Of a stretch of DNA of 64,000 bases, positions 45,489-57,400 are shown one piece after another (position 1 is the stretch's first letter; each line of letters starts with the position of its first letter). The notes beneath the pieces were generated by a model. That model saw only the letters and a program-made list of their open reading frames with translations. It was not told the DNA's origin and did not search any database. The translations under genes and the position numbers were made by a program. The DNA comes from Myxococcus sp046520405. Its GTDB lineage: Bacteria; Myxococcota; Myxococcia; Myxococcales; Myxococcaceae. The stretch covers positions 79,033 through 143,032 of the forward strand of contig JBKGHI010000002.1 in NCBI GenBank assembly GCA_046520405.1, given 5' to 3'.

Positions 45489-48400
45489 GCTTGATGACGT
45501 GCAGGGCGAGGACTCCAGCAGCGACATCGCGGTCATCGGCATGGCGGGGCGCTTCCCGGGGGCCCGCAACCTGGCTGACTTCTGGAACAACGTCCGAGGG
45601 GGCGTGGAGTCCATCTCGTTCTTCTCCGAGGACGAGCTGGAGCGCTCGCTGCTCATCCCGGAAGACCTGTGGCGGCACCCGCGCTTCATCCGCGCGGGCG
45701 GCATCCTCGAAGGGGCGGATGACTTCGACCACGGCTTCTTCGACATCCCCCTGCGCGAGGCGCAGTGGATGGACCCGCAGCAGCGTGTGTTCCTCCAGTG
45801 TGCCTGGGCGGCGCTGGAGGACGCGGCGTATGACCCCGCGCGCTACAAGGGGCGCATCTCGCTCTACGCGGGCGCCGGCGCGTCGGGCCACCTGCTGAAC
45901 CTGCTGAACGAGGCGCGGAAGGACGTGGGCGCGGGGCTGGAGCTGGCCACCGCGGGCCCGGAGAGCCTGGCGATGAAGGCGTCGTTCAAGCTCCAGCTCC
46001 GAGGTGAAAGCGTCGCCGTCTACACGGCGTGCTCCACCGGCCTGGTCGCCATCCACATGGCCTGCCAGAGCCTGCTGACGCGGCAGTCGGACATCGCGCT
46101 CGCGGGCGCGGTGCGCATCGCCAGCCCCCAGCGCACGGGCTACCTGCACCAGGACGGGCTCATCTTCTCGCCGGACGGGCACTGCCGCGCCTTCGACCAC
46201 CGCGCGGGCGGTACCGTGGCGGGCAATGGCGCGGGCGTGGTGGTGCTCAAGCTGCTGTCGGACGCGCTGCGGGATGGCGACCACATCCACGCCGTCATCA
46301 AGGGCTCCGCCGTCAACAACGACGGCCAGCAGAAGGTGGGCTACACCGCGCCGAGCATCGAAGGCCAGACGGAGGTCATCGCGGACGCGCTGGCCTATGC
46401 GGGCCTGGGCGCGGACGACATCAGCTACGTGGAGGCCCACGGCACGGGCACGTCCCTGGGCGACCCCATTGAAATCTCCGCGCTGACGCGGGCCTTCCGG
46501 AAGACGACGGAGCGCACGGGCTTCTGCGCCATCGGCTCGCTGAAGACGAACCTGGGGCACCTGGACGCGGCGGCGGGCGTGGCGGGCCTCATCAAGGTGG
46601 TGCTGTCGCTCCAGAACGGCGAGCTGCCGCCGAGCCTTCACTTCGAGCGACCGAACCCCGAGATCGACTTCGAGCGCAGCCCGTTCTTCGTCAACACCGC
46701 GCTCACCGCGTGGCCCCGGAGCCATGCGCCGCGCCGGGCCGGCGTGAGCTCCTTCGGTATTGGCGGGACCAACGCGCACGTCGTGCTGGAAGAGGCGCCG
46801 CTGGAAGAAGCGACGGCGAGAGGCCATCGCCCGCTGCACGTGGTGACGCTGTCCGCCCGGACGCCGTCCGCCCTGGAGGTGATGGCGCGCGAGCTGGCCA
46901 CGCATGTGGAATCCACGCCGGGGCTGGCGTTGGAGGATGTGGCCTTCACTCGCAACGTGGGGCGCCGTGCCTTCGAGCACCGTCGTGCGGTGGTGGCGGC
47001 GGACGCGGCAGACCTGGCGGAGCGGCTTCGCAAGCCCGCGGCGGTGGAGGCGGGGCGGAACCGCCGGGTGGCCTTCCTGTTCCCGGGGCAGGGCTCGCAG
47101 GCGGTGGGCATGGGCCGCGAGCTGCACGCGGCGGAGCCGGGCTTCCGGAAGGACGTGGACGCGGCGCTGGCGAGGTTGGAACCGTCGCTGGCCTCCGAGG
47201 TGCGCGCGCTCCTGTTTCCCGCGAAGGGGCAGGAGGACGCCGCGGCGTTGAAGCTGTCTGACCCGCGTGTCGCGTTGCCCGCGCTCTTCATCGTCGAGCA
47301 CGCGCTGGCCCGGCTCTGGATGTCCTGGGGCGTCCGGCCACAGGCCTTGTTGGGGCACAGCTTCGGTGAGTACGCCGCGGCCTGCGTGGCCGGTGTGCTG
47401 ACGCCGGAGGATGGCCTGCGGCTCGCGGTGGTGCGTGGCGCGCTCATGGCGCGGATGCCCGCCGGCGCGATGCTCGCGGTGGGGTTGGAGGAGGCGGAGG
47501 TCCTGCCGCTGCTGGGCGACGGGTTGGCGCTGGCGGCCGTCAACGGTCAGGGCCGATGCGTTGTCTCCGGACCCGTGGCGGCCATCGATGCGTTGCAGGC
47601 CACGCTTTCGAGCCGGGGCGTGGGCATGGTGCGGCTGCCTTCGGCCCATGCCTTCCATTCCAGCGCCGTGGAGCCGCTGATGGCGGACCTGGCGCGGGCG
47701 GTGTCGTCGCTGCGCCTCAAGGCGCCGGAGCTGCCCTTCGTGTCCAGCCTGACGGGGACGTGGATTCGCCCGGAGGAGGCCACGGACCCCACGTACTGGG
47801 CTCGGCAGATGCGCCAGCCGGTGCGCTTTGCCCAGGGGCTGGAGACGCTGCTCGGGGATGGATGCAGTGTCCTGCTGGAGGTGGGGCCTGGGACGGACCT
47901 CACATCGCTGGCCCGGGCGCGGACGCGCAAGGAGCGGCGCCTGGTTGTGGCGCCGTCGCTGCGCCGCCGGCCCACGGAGGATGACGTCCGTGGGGTGTTG
48001 CAGTCCCTGGGCGACCTGTGGGCCTCGGGCATGGACGTGGCCTGGGACAAGTTCCATGGCGCGGAGGCCCGTCGCCGCGTCTCGCTGCCCACGTATCCGT
48101 TCGAGGAGAAGTCCTGCCGGCTGGAGTCATCGGGCCTGCCGCTCGTGTTGCCGGTGACGTCCGGACCGGTGGCTCGCTCTGGGCATGCAGGGGGCGCGCC
48201 GGTGCTTCCTGTCACTCCGGAGGCCGTGGTTCCCGCTTCCGTGGGCGAGATTCAACAGCGCGTCATGGACATCTGGCGTGAGCGCCTGGGCGCGGTGGAG
48301 GTGGGCCCGGACGACGACTTCCTGGAGCTGGGCGGCAACTCGCTGATGGCGGCGCAGATGCTCACCCGCCTTCGCGAGGCCTTCTCCGTCCAGCTTCCGT

Positions 48401-51400
48401 TGAGCGCGCTGTTCGAGGCCCCCACCGTGGCGGGCATCTCCGCGCGCATCGAGGCGATGCTCCAGGCCGCGCACCCCGCGGATGGCAGGGCGGCGGTCGA
48501 GGTGATGGTGCGCATCGACCGCTCGGGCGAGCTGCCCCTGTCTGTCGTGCAGGAGCGGGTCTGGCGGATGGAGCAGCTCGACCCGGGCAACCCGTCCCTC
48601 AACATGCCGCTGGCGGTGCGTGTCTCCGGCGCACTGGACGTGCCGGTCCTGGAGCGGAGCATCAACGAGGTCATCCGCCGACACGAAATGCTGCGCGCGA
48701 CGTACCGCGAGGAGGACGGCCGCGTGTCGCAGCGGTTCGCCGCGGAGGTGCGCATCCACGTTCCCGTGGTGGACTTGCGGCGCCACGGCGGCGACCGCGA
48801 GGCGGAGGCGCTGCGGCTGGCGCTGGAGGAGGCGGTGCAGCCGTTCTCCCTGGAGCAGGGGCCCATCGTTCGTGCCAGCCTGCTGCGGCTGGCCGAGGCC
48901 GAGTACCTGCTGCTGCTCACGGTGCACCACATCGCGGCGGACACGCTGTCCATGGTGGCCTTCTTCCGGGAGGCCGCGGCGAACTACCACGCGTTCCTGG
49001 AAGGCAAGCCCGCGCCACTGCCGGAGCTGGCGGTGCAGTACGTGGACGCGGCGGCCTGGGAGCGCCGCTCGCTGGAGGGAGGCGCGCTGGCGGCGCAGGA
49101 GGCCTACTGGCGCGAGGTGCTGGCGGACCTGCCACCCTCCTTGGAGTTGGCCTCGGACCGGCCGCGGGGGGCGGACTCACGGCTGCGAGGCGCCCGGTTC
49201 CCCTTGGCCTTCTCGCCAGAACTCAGCGCGGCGTTGATGGCGTTCAGCCAGCGCGAAGGTGTGACGCCCTTCATGACGTTGCTGGCGGCCCTGTCCTCGG
49301 TGCTCGCCCGTTACTCCGGGCGCGAGGACATCGTGGTGGGCACGCCCGTGGGCAACCGCGCCCGTGGTGAGCTGGAGCCGCTCATCGGCTTCGTGGCCCA
49401 CGCGATGGCCCTTCGCACCGACCTGTCCGGCGACCCGACGTTCCGCGAGCTGGTCACCCGGGCCCGTGAGACGACGATTGGGGCGTCCAGTCACCAGGAC
49501 GTCCCCTTCGAGCACCTGCTGCCTCGGGTGGCTCCTGGGAGAGATCCGGCGCGCTCGCGCCTGTGCGACGCGGCGTTGGTGCTGCACGCCCATGTCGCCA
49601 CGGCGCCGCCTTCCGTGGCGGGCCTGGAGATGCAGTTGGTGGAGGTCCCCGGGACGCCCGCGCAGTTCGGCGCCACGCTGGGCGAGCTGACGCTGCTGCT
49701 GAACGAGAGCGCCAGCGGCGGCTTCCACGGCTTCATCGAGTATGCCACCGACCTCTACGACGAGCCGCGCATCGCGCGTCTGTCCGCGCACCTCCAGACG
49801 TTGCTGGGCGCGGCGCTCGCGAATCCAGAGCTCCGTGTGTCGCGGATGCCGCTGGCGACGGCCGATGAACGGCGTGCGTCGTTGCCGGGGCTCGCCGCGC
49901 TTGTCGCTACGGAGCAGCAGCGACCGGGGGACGTGGCCTCAGCAGTGCAGGGCTTGGATGGCCGGGCCGTTGCCCCTGGCTCTTCGGAAGCGCAGCGCCT
50001 GGGGGCCGCAGCTTCAGCAGTACAGGGCTTGGAGCTCCAGACCGCTGCTCCTGGCGTGTCGGAACAGCACCGCCCGTCTCAGGCGGGGGCGGCTTCAGCG
50101 GTGTTGGGCGCGGAGGGCGTGTTGGCCCGCCTTGGGGCGTGGGCGGAGCGTACGCCGGACGCGGTGGCTATCAGCGCGGGAGACCGTCGCCTCACGTGGC
50201 GGGAGCTGGCGGCCCGGGCGCGGGGGCTCGCGACTCGGTTGAAGCAGGAGGGCGTGGGCGCCGACGTACCGGTGGCGGTGCGCATCACGCCGTCCGCGGA
50301 GTCGGTCATCGCGCTTTGGGGCGTGCTGGAGGCGGGAGGGGCCTGCCTGCCCGTGACGGCTGGAGAGGTCGCGGAGCTCGCGTCGCTCCTGCCGGCGCAG
50401 GGAGCCCGGTGGTTGTTGGTGCCCAGGGCGGCGGACGTGCCGACGTTGCCGAAGGGAATCCGTGCGCTCGCCGTGGAGTCGGTGGATGCACGGGGCGGGT
50501 CGGCGGAGGCCGTACCCACCGAGCGGCTGGCCTTCATTGTCCCCGCGCCCGAGGTGCTGGGGGGCCGTGGCCGCGTCATGTTGAGCCACCGCAACGTGGC
50601 ACACGTGTTGTCCTCGATGGATGCGCGGATGGACGTGGGCGAAGGCGGCGTGTGGTTGGCGGCGGGCGGTCCTTCCGAGGACCCGGCCGGCCTGGACCTG
50701 CTGTGGGCGTTGGCCCGTGGCATGCGGGTTGTTCTCCCGCCCGAGCCGCTCGCGGCGCGCTTCGCCGTCCTGGGCCGCAAGCCGGACACGCGGCGGGCCC
50801 TGGACTTCAGCCTGTCCTACTTCGCCAATGACGAGGACTCGTTGGGCGAGGAGAAGTACGAGCTGTTGCTCGAAGGCGCGAAGTTCGCGGACGCGCATGG
50901 CTTCTCCGCCGTCTGGACGCCAGAGCGGCGCTTCCATTCGTTCGGCGGTCTGTACCCGCAGCCCTCGGTGGTCGGCGGTGCGCTGGCGATGCTCACGCGC
51001 CGCGTGCAGATTCGCGCGGGCAGTGTGGTGCTGCCGCTCCATGACCCCATCGAGGTCGCCGAGCAGTGGTCCGTGGTGGACAACCTGTCTCGCGGACGCG
51101 TGGGGCTGTCATTCGCCACGGGGTGGCACGCGAACGACTTCTCGCTGTCACCGGGCACCTTCGACCGCCGGCGCGAGGTGCTCATCGAGCGCCTGGAGGA
51201 AGTGCGGCGGCTGTGGCGAGGCGGCACGGTGCTGCGGCGCAACGGCGCGGGCAACGAAGTGGAGCTGGCGCTGCGGCCCAAGCCGAAGCAGGCGGAGCTT
51301 CCGGTCTGGCTGACATCCACTGGCAACCCGGAGACCTTCCGGAAGGCGGGCGAGGTGGGGGCGGGCATCCTGACCAACGTGCTCGGCCTGGGCTCCAACC

Positions 51401-54400
51401 TGGGCGAACTGGCGGCCAAGGTGGTGCTGTACCGCGAGACGTACCGGAAGGCGGGACACGGGCCCGGGCGGGGGCAGGTCACCCTGATGCTCCACACCTT
51501 CCTCGGCCAGGACCTGGACGAGGTGCGCGAGGCCGTGCGTGAGCCCTTGCTGCGGTACTTCCGCAGCTCGGTGGACGTGTTCGCCAACCTGGTGGCCAGC
51601 CAGGGGCTTCAGGTGGACGTGCGAGGCCTCACGCCAGAGGACGTGGAGGTGATGCTCGCCCAGGGGGTGGAGCACTACATCCGTGAAGGTGGCCTCTTCG
51701 GTTCGGTGGAGGACTGCGTGCGCGTGGTGGAGCGCGTGCGCGCGCTGGACGTGGACGAAATCGCCTGCCTCGTCGATTTCGGCGTGGAGCTGGAACCGAT
51801 GATGTCCAGCCTGCGCCTGCTGGATGTGCTGCGGCAGCGCAGCCAGGTGCAAACGCTGCCCGCATTGGTGGATGGGGACGCAGGGGTCGGCGCGCTGCTG
51901 GCGCTCGTCCGAGACGAAGGCGTCACCACGCTGCGCTGCGCTCCATCGCAGGCGCGTGCCCTGACGGCGCTTCCCGAAGCAGAGGACGCACTGAGCGGCG
52001 TCCACCTCTGGGTGCTCGGCGGCGAGTCCGACAGCATCAGCCCTCCGGCACGGCATGTGTCGGTGGAGTCCTCCCTGGTGGGGGCGGCGTGGCCGTCTCC
52101 GGCTTCGGCGCCCGCGTACCTGCGGGATGCGTCCGGCGAACCAGTGCCCGTGGGCGTGGTGGGCGAGCTGGCCCTGGGCGGCGCGGCGGTGCCGCTCGGC
52201 TTCTGGAACGACGCCGCTGCGACGAAGGCGCGCTTCATCGCCGTCCCTGGAACGGGTGAGCGCTTCTTCGTGACAGGCCAGAAGGCCCGTTTCCGCAACC
52301 CTGGCGAGGTCGAGCTGGTGGCCCCCGCGCGTGCGACGAAGGCACGACGCCCGGCCGTGCAGCCGGCTCGCGATGCGGTGGGCTCCCGGCCGACCGTCGC
52401 GCGGGTGGTGGCCCCCGGAGGCTCCCGCCGCGACGGCCACGCCCGTGGTGCGCGTGGGCCGGGACAAGCCGCTGCCGCTGTCCTTCCCGCAGCAGCGCAT
52501 CTGGTACCTCCACCAGCTCGACCCGGCAGGCGTCGCGTACAACAACACCGTGACGCTGCGGCTCGAAGGCGCGGTGGACGAAGGACTCCTGGAGGCCGCG
52601 CTCAACGCGCTGGTGGACCGGCACGAAGTCCTGCGCACCACCTTCGCGCTCGAAGACGGTGGCGCGCACCAGGTCATCGCGGCGGCCATGCCGCTGGTGC
52701 TGGAGCGGCTGACGGCCCATGGCGAAACGCTGGCGGCCCGGGAGGCGGACGCACTGAAGCGGGCCCTGGCCGAGGCGCGCAAGCCCTTCGACCTGGAGCG
52801 TGGGCCGGTGATGCGGGCCGTGCTGATTCGCGTCAGCGAGGCCGTCTCCGTGTTGCACCTCACGCTGCACCACATCGCCTCGGACGGCTGGTCCGGAGGC
52901 GTGCTCTTCCGCGAGCTCGTGGCGGGCTATGAATCGCTCGCGGCGGGCCGGCCGTCGCCGCTGCCGGAGCTGCCCGTGCAGTACGCGGATTACGCAGCGT
53001 GGCAGCGCGGCTGGTTGGAAGGGCCGGGGATGGAGGCCCAGCTCGCGTACTGGAAGAAGCAGCTCGCGGGCCCGCAGGTGCTGGAGCTCCCGACGGACCG
53101 CCCGCGTCCCGCGCGGTGGACGGGCCGGGGCGGCCGGCTCGTGGTGTCCGTGGACAAGCCGTTGATGGACGCGGTGTGGGCCGTGGGCCGTCGCGAGGGA
53201 GCCACGCCCTTCATGGTGCTGACTGCGGCGTTCCAGACGCTGCTGCACCGGTACTCGGGACAGGACGACATCATCGTCGGCACGTCCGCCGCCGGCCGCA
53301 ACCGGCCCGAGCTGGAAGGGCTCATCGGCTGCTTCCTGAACACGCTCGCCATCCGTGGCGACTTCTCCCGGGCGCCCACCTTCGTGGAGCTGCTCCGTCA
53401 GGTGAAGACGGCGTCGATTGGCGCGTATGCACACCAGGAGATTCCGTTCGAGCGGCTGGTGGACGAGCTGCGCGTGCCGCGCGACCCGAGCCGCATGCCC
53501 CTGGTCCAGGCGATGCTCACGTTCCACAACACGCCGCCCGTGGAGGTCCGCACGCCGGGGCTGGGCGTGAAGATGCTGGAGCTGGACATCGGCGCCACCA
53601 AGGTGGACCTGTCGCTGGAGCTGCGAGAGACGCCAGGGGGGCTCACGGGCGGACTGGAGTACCCGGCGGACCTCTTCGACCTGTCGACGGTGGAGCTGCT
53701 GTGGGAGCGCTTCGTGCGGCTGCTCCAGGGCATCGCCGCGAATCCGGCGCGCCGCGTGTCGGAGTTGCCCCTGCTGTCGGACGCGGAGCGCCAGCGGATG
53801 TTGGTGACGTGGAACGACACGCGCGAGCCCACGCTGGAAGGCGCGAGCCTGCATGGCCTGTTCGAGGCGCAGGCCGCGCGGACGCCGGACGCGGTGGCGG
53901 TCGTGGCCGAGGGCCAGCGCCTCACGTACGCGGAGCTGGACGCCCGGGCCAACCAGCTCGCGCACCATCTGCGCACGCTGGGCGTGGGCCCGGAGGTGCG
54001 CGTGGGGCTGTGCGCGGAGCGCTCAGTGGAGCTGGTGGTGGGGCTCCTGGGCGTGTTGAAGGCGGGCGGCGCGTTCGTCCCCTTGGACCCCGCGTATCCC
54101 ACGGCCCGGCTGACGCACATGATGCGGGACGCCGGGTTGTCCGTGGTGGTGACGGTGGACGCCATCGCGGATGTGCTCCCGGCGGGCGGTGAGCTGCTCG
54201 TCGCGCTGGACGCGGAGTGGAGCCACATCGCTCGCAACCCGGTGGAGTCGCCTCGGGTGGGCTCGTTGCCGGGCCACCTGGCGTACGTCATCTACACGTC
54301 CGGCTCCACGGGGACGCCGAAGGGCGTGCTGGTGCCGCACCAGGGCCTCTGCAACACCTTGAGCACCATCATCCGGGCGCATGACGTGGGGCCCGGGCGG

Positions 54401-57400
54401 CGTGTGCTCCAGGCCGCGGCGCTCGGGTTCGATGCGTCCGTGCTGGAGGTGCTGTCCACGCTGATTGCCGGGGCGGAGCTGCACCTGGTCCCCCGCGAAT
54501 CGTTGCTGCCGGGCGCGCCGCTTCGCGAGGTGTTGGAAGCACGGGGCATCACCACGGTGACGCTCACGCCTTCATCGTTGTCGCAGTTGGAGCCGGACGG
54601 GCTCTCCGCGCTGGCGACGGTCATCTCCGCGGGTGAAGCCTGCACGCCGGAGGTGGCGCGGCGCTGGAACCCGGGGCGCCGGTTGCTCAACGGGTACGGG
54701 CCCACGGAGGCGTCCGTCTGCGCGACGCTCTCCACCGAGCTGGACGTGGACCGTCCGGACATCGGCCGGCCCATCGCGAACATGCGTGCGTACGTGCTGG
54801 ATGTGCGGGGGCAGCCCGTGCCTCCAGGCGTACCGGGCGAGCTCTACCTGGGCGGACCCGGCGTGGCGCGCGGCTACCTGGGCAAGGCGGACCTCACGGC
54901 GGAGCGCTTCGTCCCAGACGCGTTCTCCGGCGAGGCCGGGGCGCGGCTGTACCGGACGGGCGACCGGGTCCGCTTCCTCGCGGGCGGGCGGCTGGAGTAC
55001 CTGGGCCGCACCGACTTCCAGGTGAAGCTGCGCGGCTTCCGCATCGAGCTGGGCGAAGTGGAGGCGGCGCTGCGCCAGCACCCCGACGTGCGCGACGCGG
55101 TGGCCAGCGTGCGCGAGGACACCCCGGGCGCTCGGAGGCTGGTGGGCTACGTCGTGCAGGGCGCCGAGCTGGACACCTCGGCGCTGCGCGCCTTCATGAA
55201 GGCGCGCTTGCCCGACCACCTGGTACCCGCGGCCTTCGTGGTCCTGGAGTCCTTCCCATTGTCACCCAGCGGGAAGGTGGACCGGGCGGCGCTGCCGGCA
55301 CCGGACGCCGCGCGCGGAGGCACGGGGACGGGGTACGTCGAGCCGCGCACCGAGGCGGAGAAGACGCTGGCCGCGCTCTGGGCCCAGGTGCTGGGTGTGG
55401 AGCGGGTGGGGTTGAACGACAACTTCTTCGAGCTGGGCGGCGACTCCATCCTGGGCATCCAGATTGTCTCGCGCGCGAAGACGCTGGGGCTGGAGCTGGA
55501 GCCCGCCACGCTCTTCGAGCGGCAGACGCTGGTGGAGCTGGCCGCGGCCGCGGGGAAGGTGAAGGCGGGGTCGGCGGAGCAGGGGGTGGTGGAAGGCGCC
55601 GTGCCGCTGACGCCCATGCAGCGCATCTTCTTCGATGAGTGGGCGTTGCCTCGGCCGCATCACTACAACCTGGCCGCGGTGCTGGAGGTGCGCCGCCCGG
55701 TGGACGCGGCGCTCCTGGAAGAGGCGCTGCGCGCGCTGGTGTCCCACCACGACGCGCTTCGTCTGCGCTTCACGCGGACGCCGGACGGCTGGCGGCAGTC
55801 CCTCGCCGGAGTGCCGGAGCGGGTTGCCGTGAGGCGCGTGGACCTGTCCGCCGTGCCAGAGGCGGAGCAGGGCGCGGCGCTGGAGACCGTGGGCGCGGAG
55901 GTCCATGGGAGCCTGGACCTGGGCGAAGGGCTGTTGCTGCGCGCCGCCCTGTTCGAGCGCGGGGCGGGCCGCACCGCCCGGCTGTTGCTGGCGGTGCACC
56001 ACCTGGCGGTGGACGGCGTCTCGCTGCGGCCGCTGCTGGAGGACCTGGAGACGGCGTACACGCAGTTGGAGCGCGGGGCGCCCGTCGCGCTCCCCCCGAA
56101 GACGACGTCCTTCAAGGCGTGGGCGGAGCGGCTGGTGGCGCATGCGCGTTCCGATGCGATGGCGCGCGAGCTGCCGCTCTGGCAGGCCTCGCAAGACGTG
56201 CCGTCGCTGCCGGTGGACCTGCCGGGCGGGGATGACACGGTGGGCTCGGAAGCACGGGTGACGGTGTCGCTGGGTGTGGAGGAGACGAAGGCGCTGCTGG
56301 GCGAGGTGCCCTCGGCGTACCGCGCCCGCGTGGACGAGGTGCTGCTCACGGCGGTGGCGCGGGCGGTGTCTCGCTGGACGGGAGGCCGCAAGGTGCGGCT
56401 GGAGCTGGAGGGCCACGGGCGCGAGGCGCTCTTCGACGACGTGGACGTGTCGCGCACGGTGGGCTGGTTCACCAGCAGCTTCCCCCTGGAGGTGGAGTTG
56501 CCGGAGGCGGGCAGCCCTGGCGACGCGCTCCGGGGGTTGCGCGATGCCCGCCGGCTGTTGCCGGTGAACGGCCTGGGCTACGGCTTGTTGCGCCACCTGC
56601 GCGACGACACGGCCGCGTCCCTGAAGGGCGCGCCTCGCGCGGAGGTGGGCTTCAACTACCTGGGCCAGCTCGACGCGGCGGCACGAGGCTCGGAGCGCTT
56701 CGCCCTCACGGAGGAGGCGAGCGGTCCCTGGCATGGCGCGGGAGGCCGCCGCCCGCACCGGCTGGAAGTGAACGCGGTGGTGCGCGAAGGCCGTCTGAAG
56801 GTGACCTGGGTCTACAGCACCCACGTGCACCATCGCGCCACCATCGAAGCGGTGGCCGGTGACTTCATGACGTCGCTGCATGCGCTGATGGAGGGCCGTG
56901 GCACGCCGGATGCGGCTCGCCGTTCACCTGGGGATTTCCCGCTCGCACGGCTGTCCTCCACGTCCCTGGAGCGCCTGCTGCGGCAGTTCCCGGACGTAGA
57001 GGACCTGTACCCGCTCACGTCGCTTCAGCAGGGCATGCTCTTCCACGTGGCGCTGGCCCCGAAGGGCTCGGGAGTCTTCCACGAACAGCTCGCGTGGACG
57101 TCGCGCGGGAAGGTGGACCTGTCCGCGCTGAGGCGCGCGTGGGCGGAGGTCATCGCGCGCAACGCCGTCCTGCGGACGTCCTTCATCCACGAGGGACTGC
57201 CCGAACCGCTGCAGGTGGTGCACAGGAAGGTGGAGCTGCCCTGGACGGAGCATGACCTGCGGGGTGTCCCGGCCGAGGCGCAGCGCGCCCGGGTGGCGGC
57301 CCTGGTGGATGAAGACCGCGTCCGTGGCTTCTCGTTGTCGCCGGCGCCGTTGGTCCGGATGCAGGTGGTCCGCCTGGGCGAAGAGGAGTACCGCTTCCTC

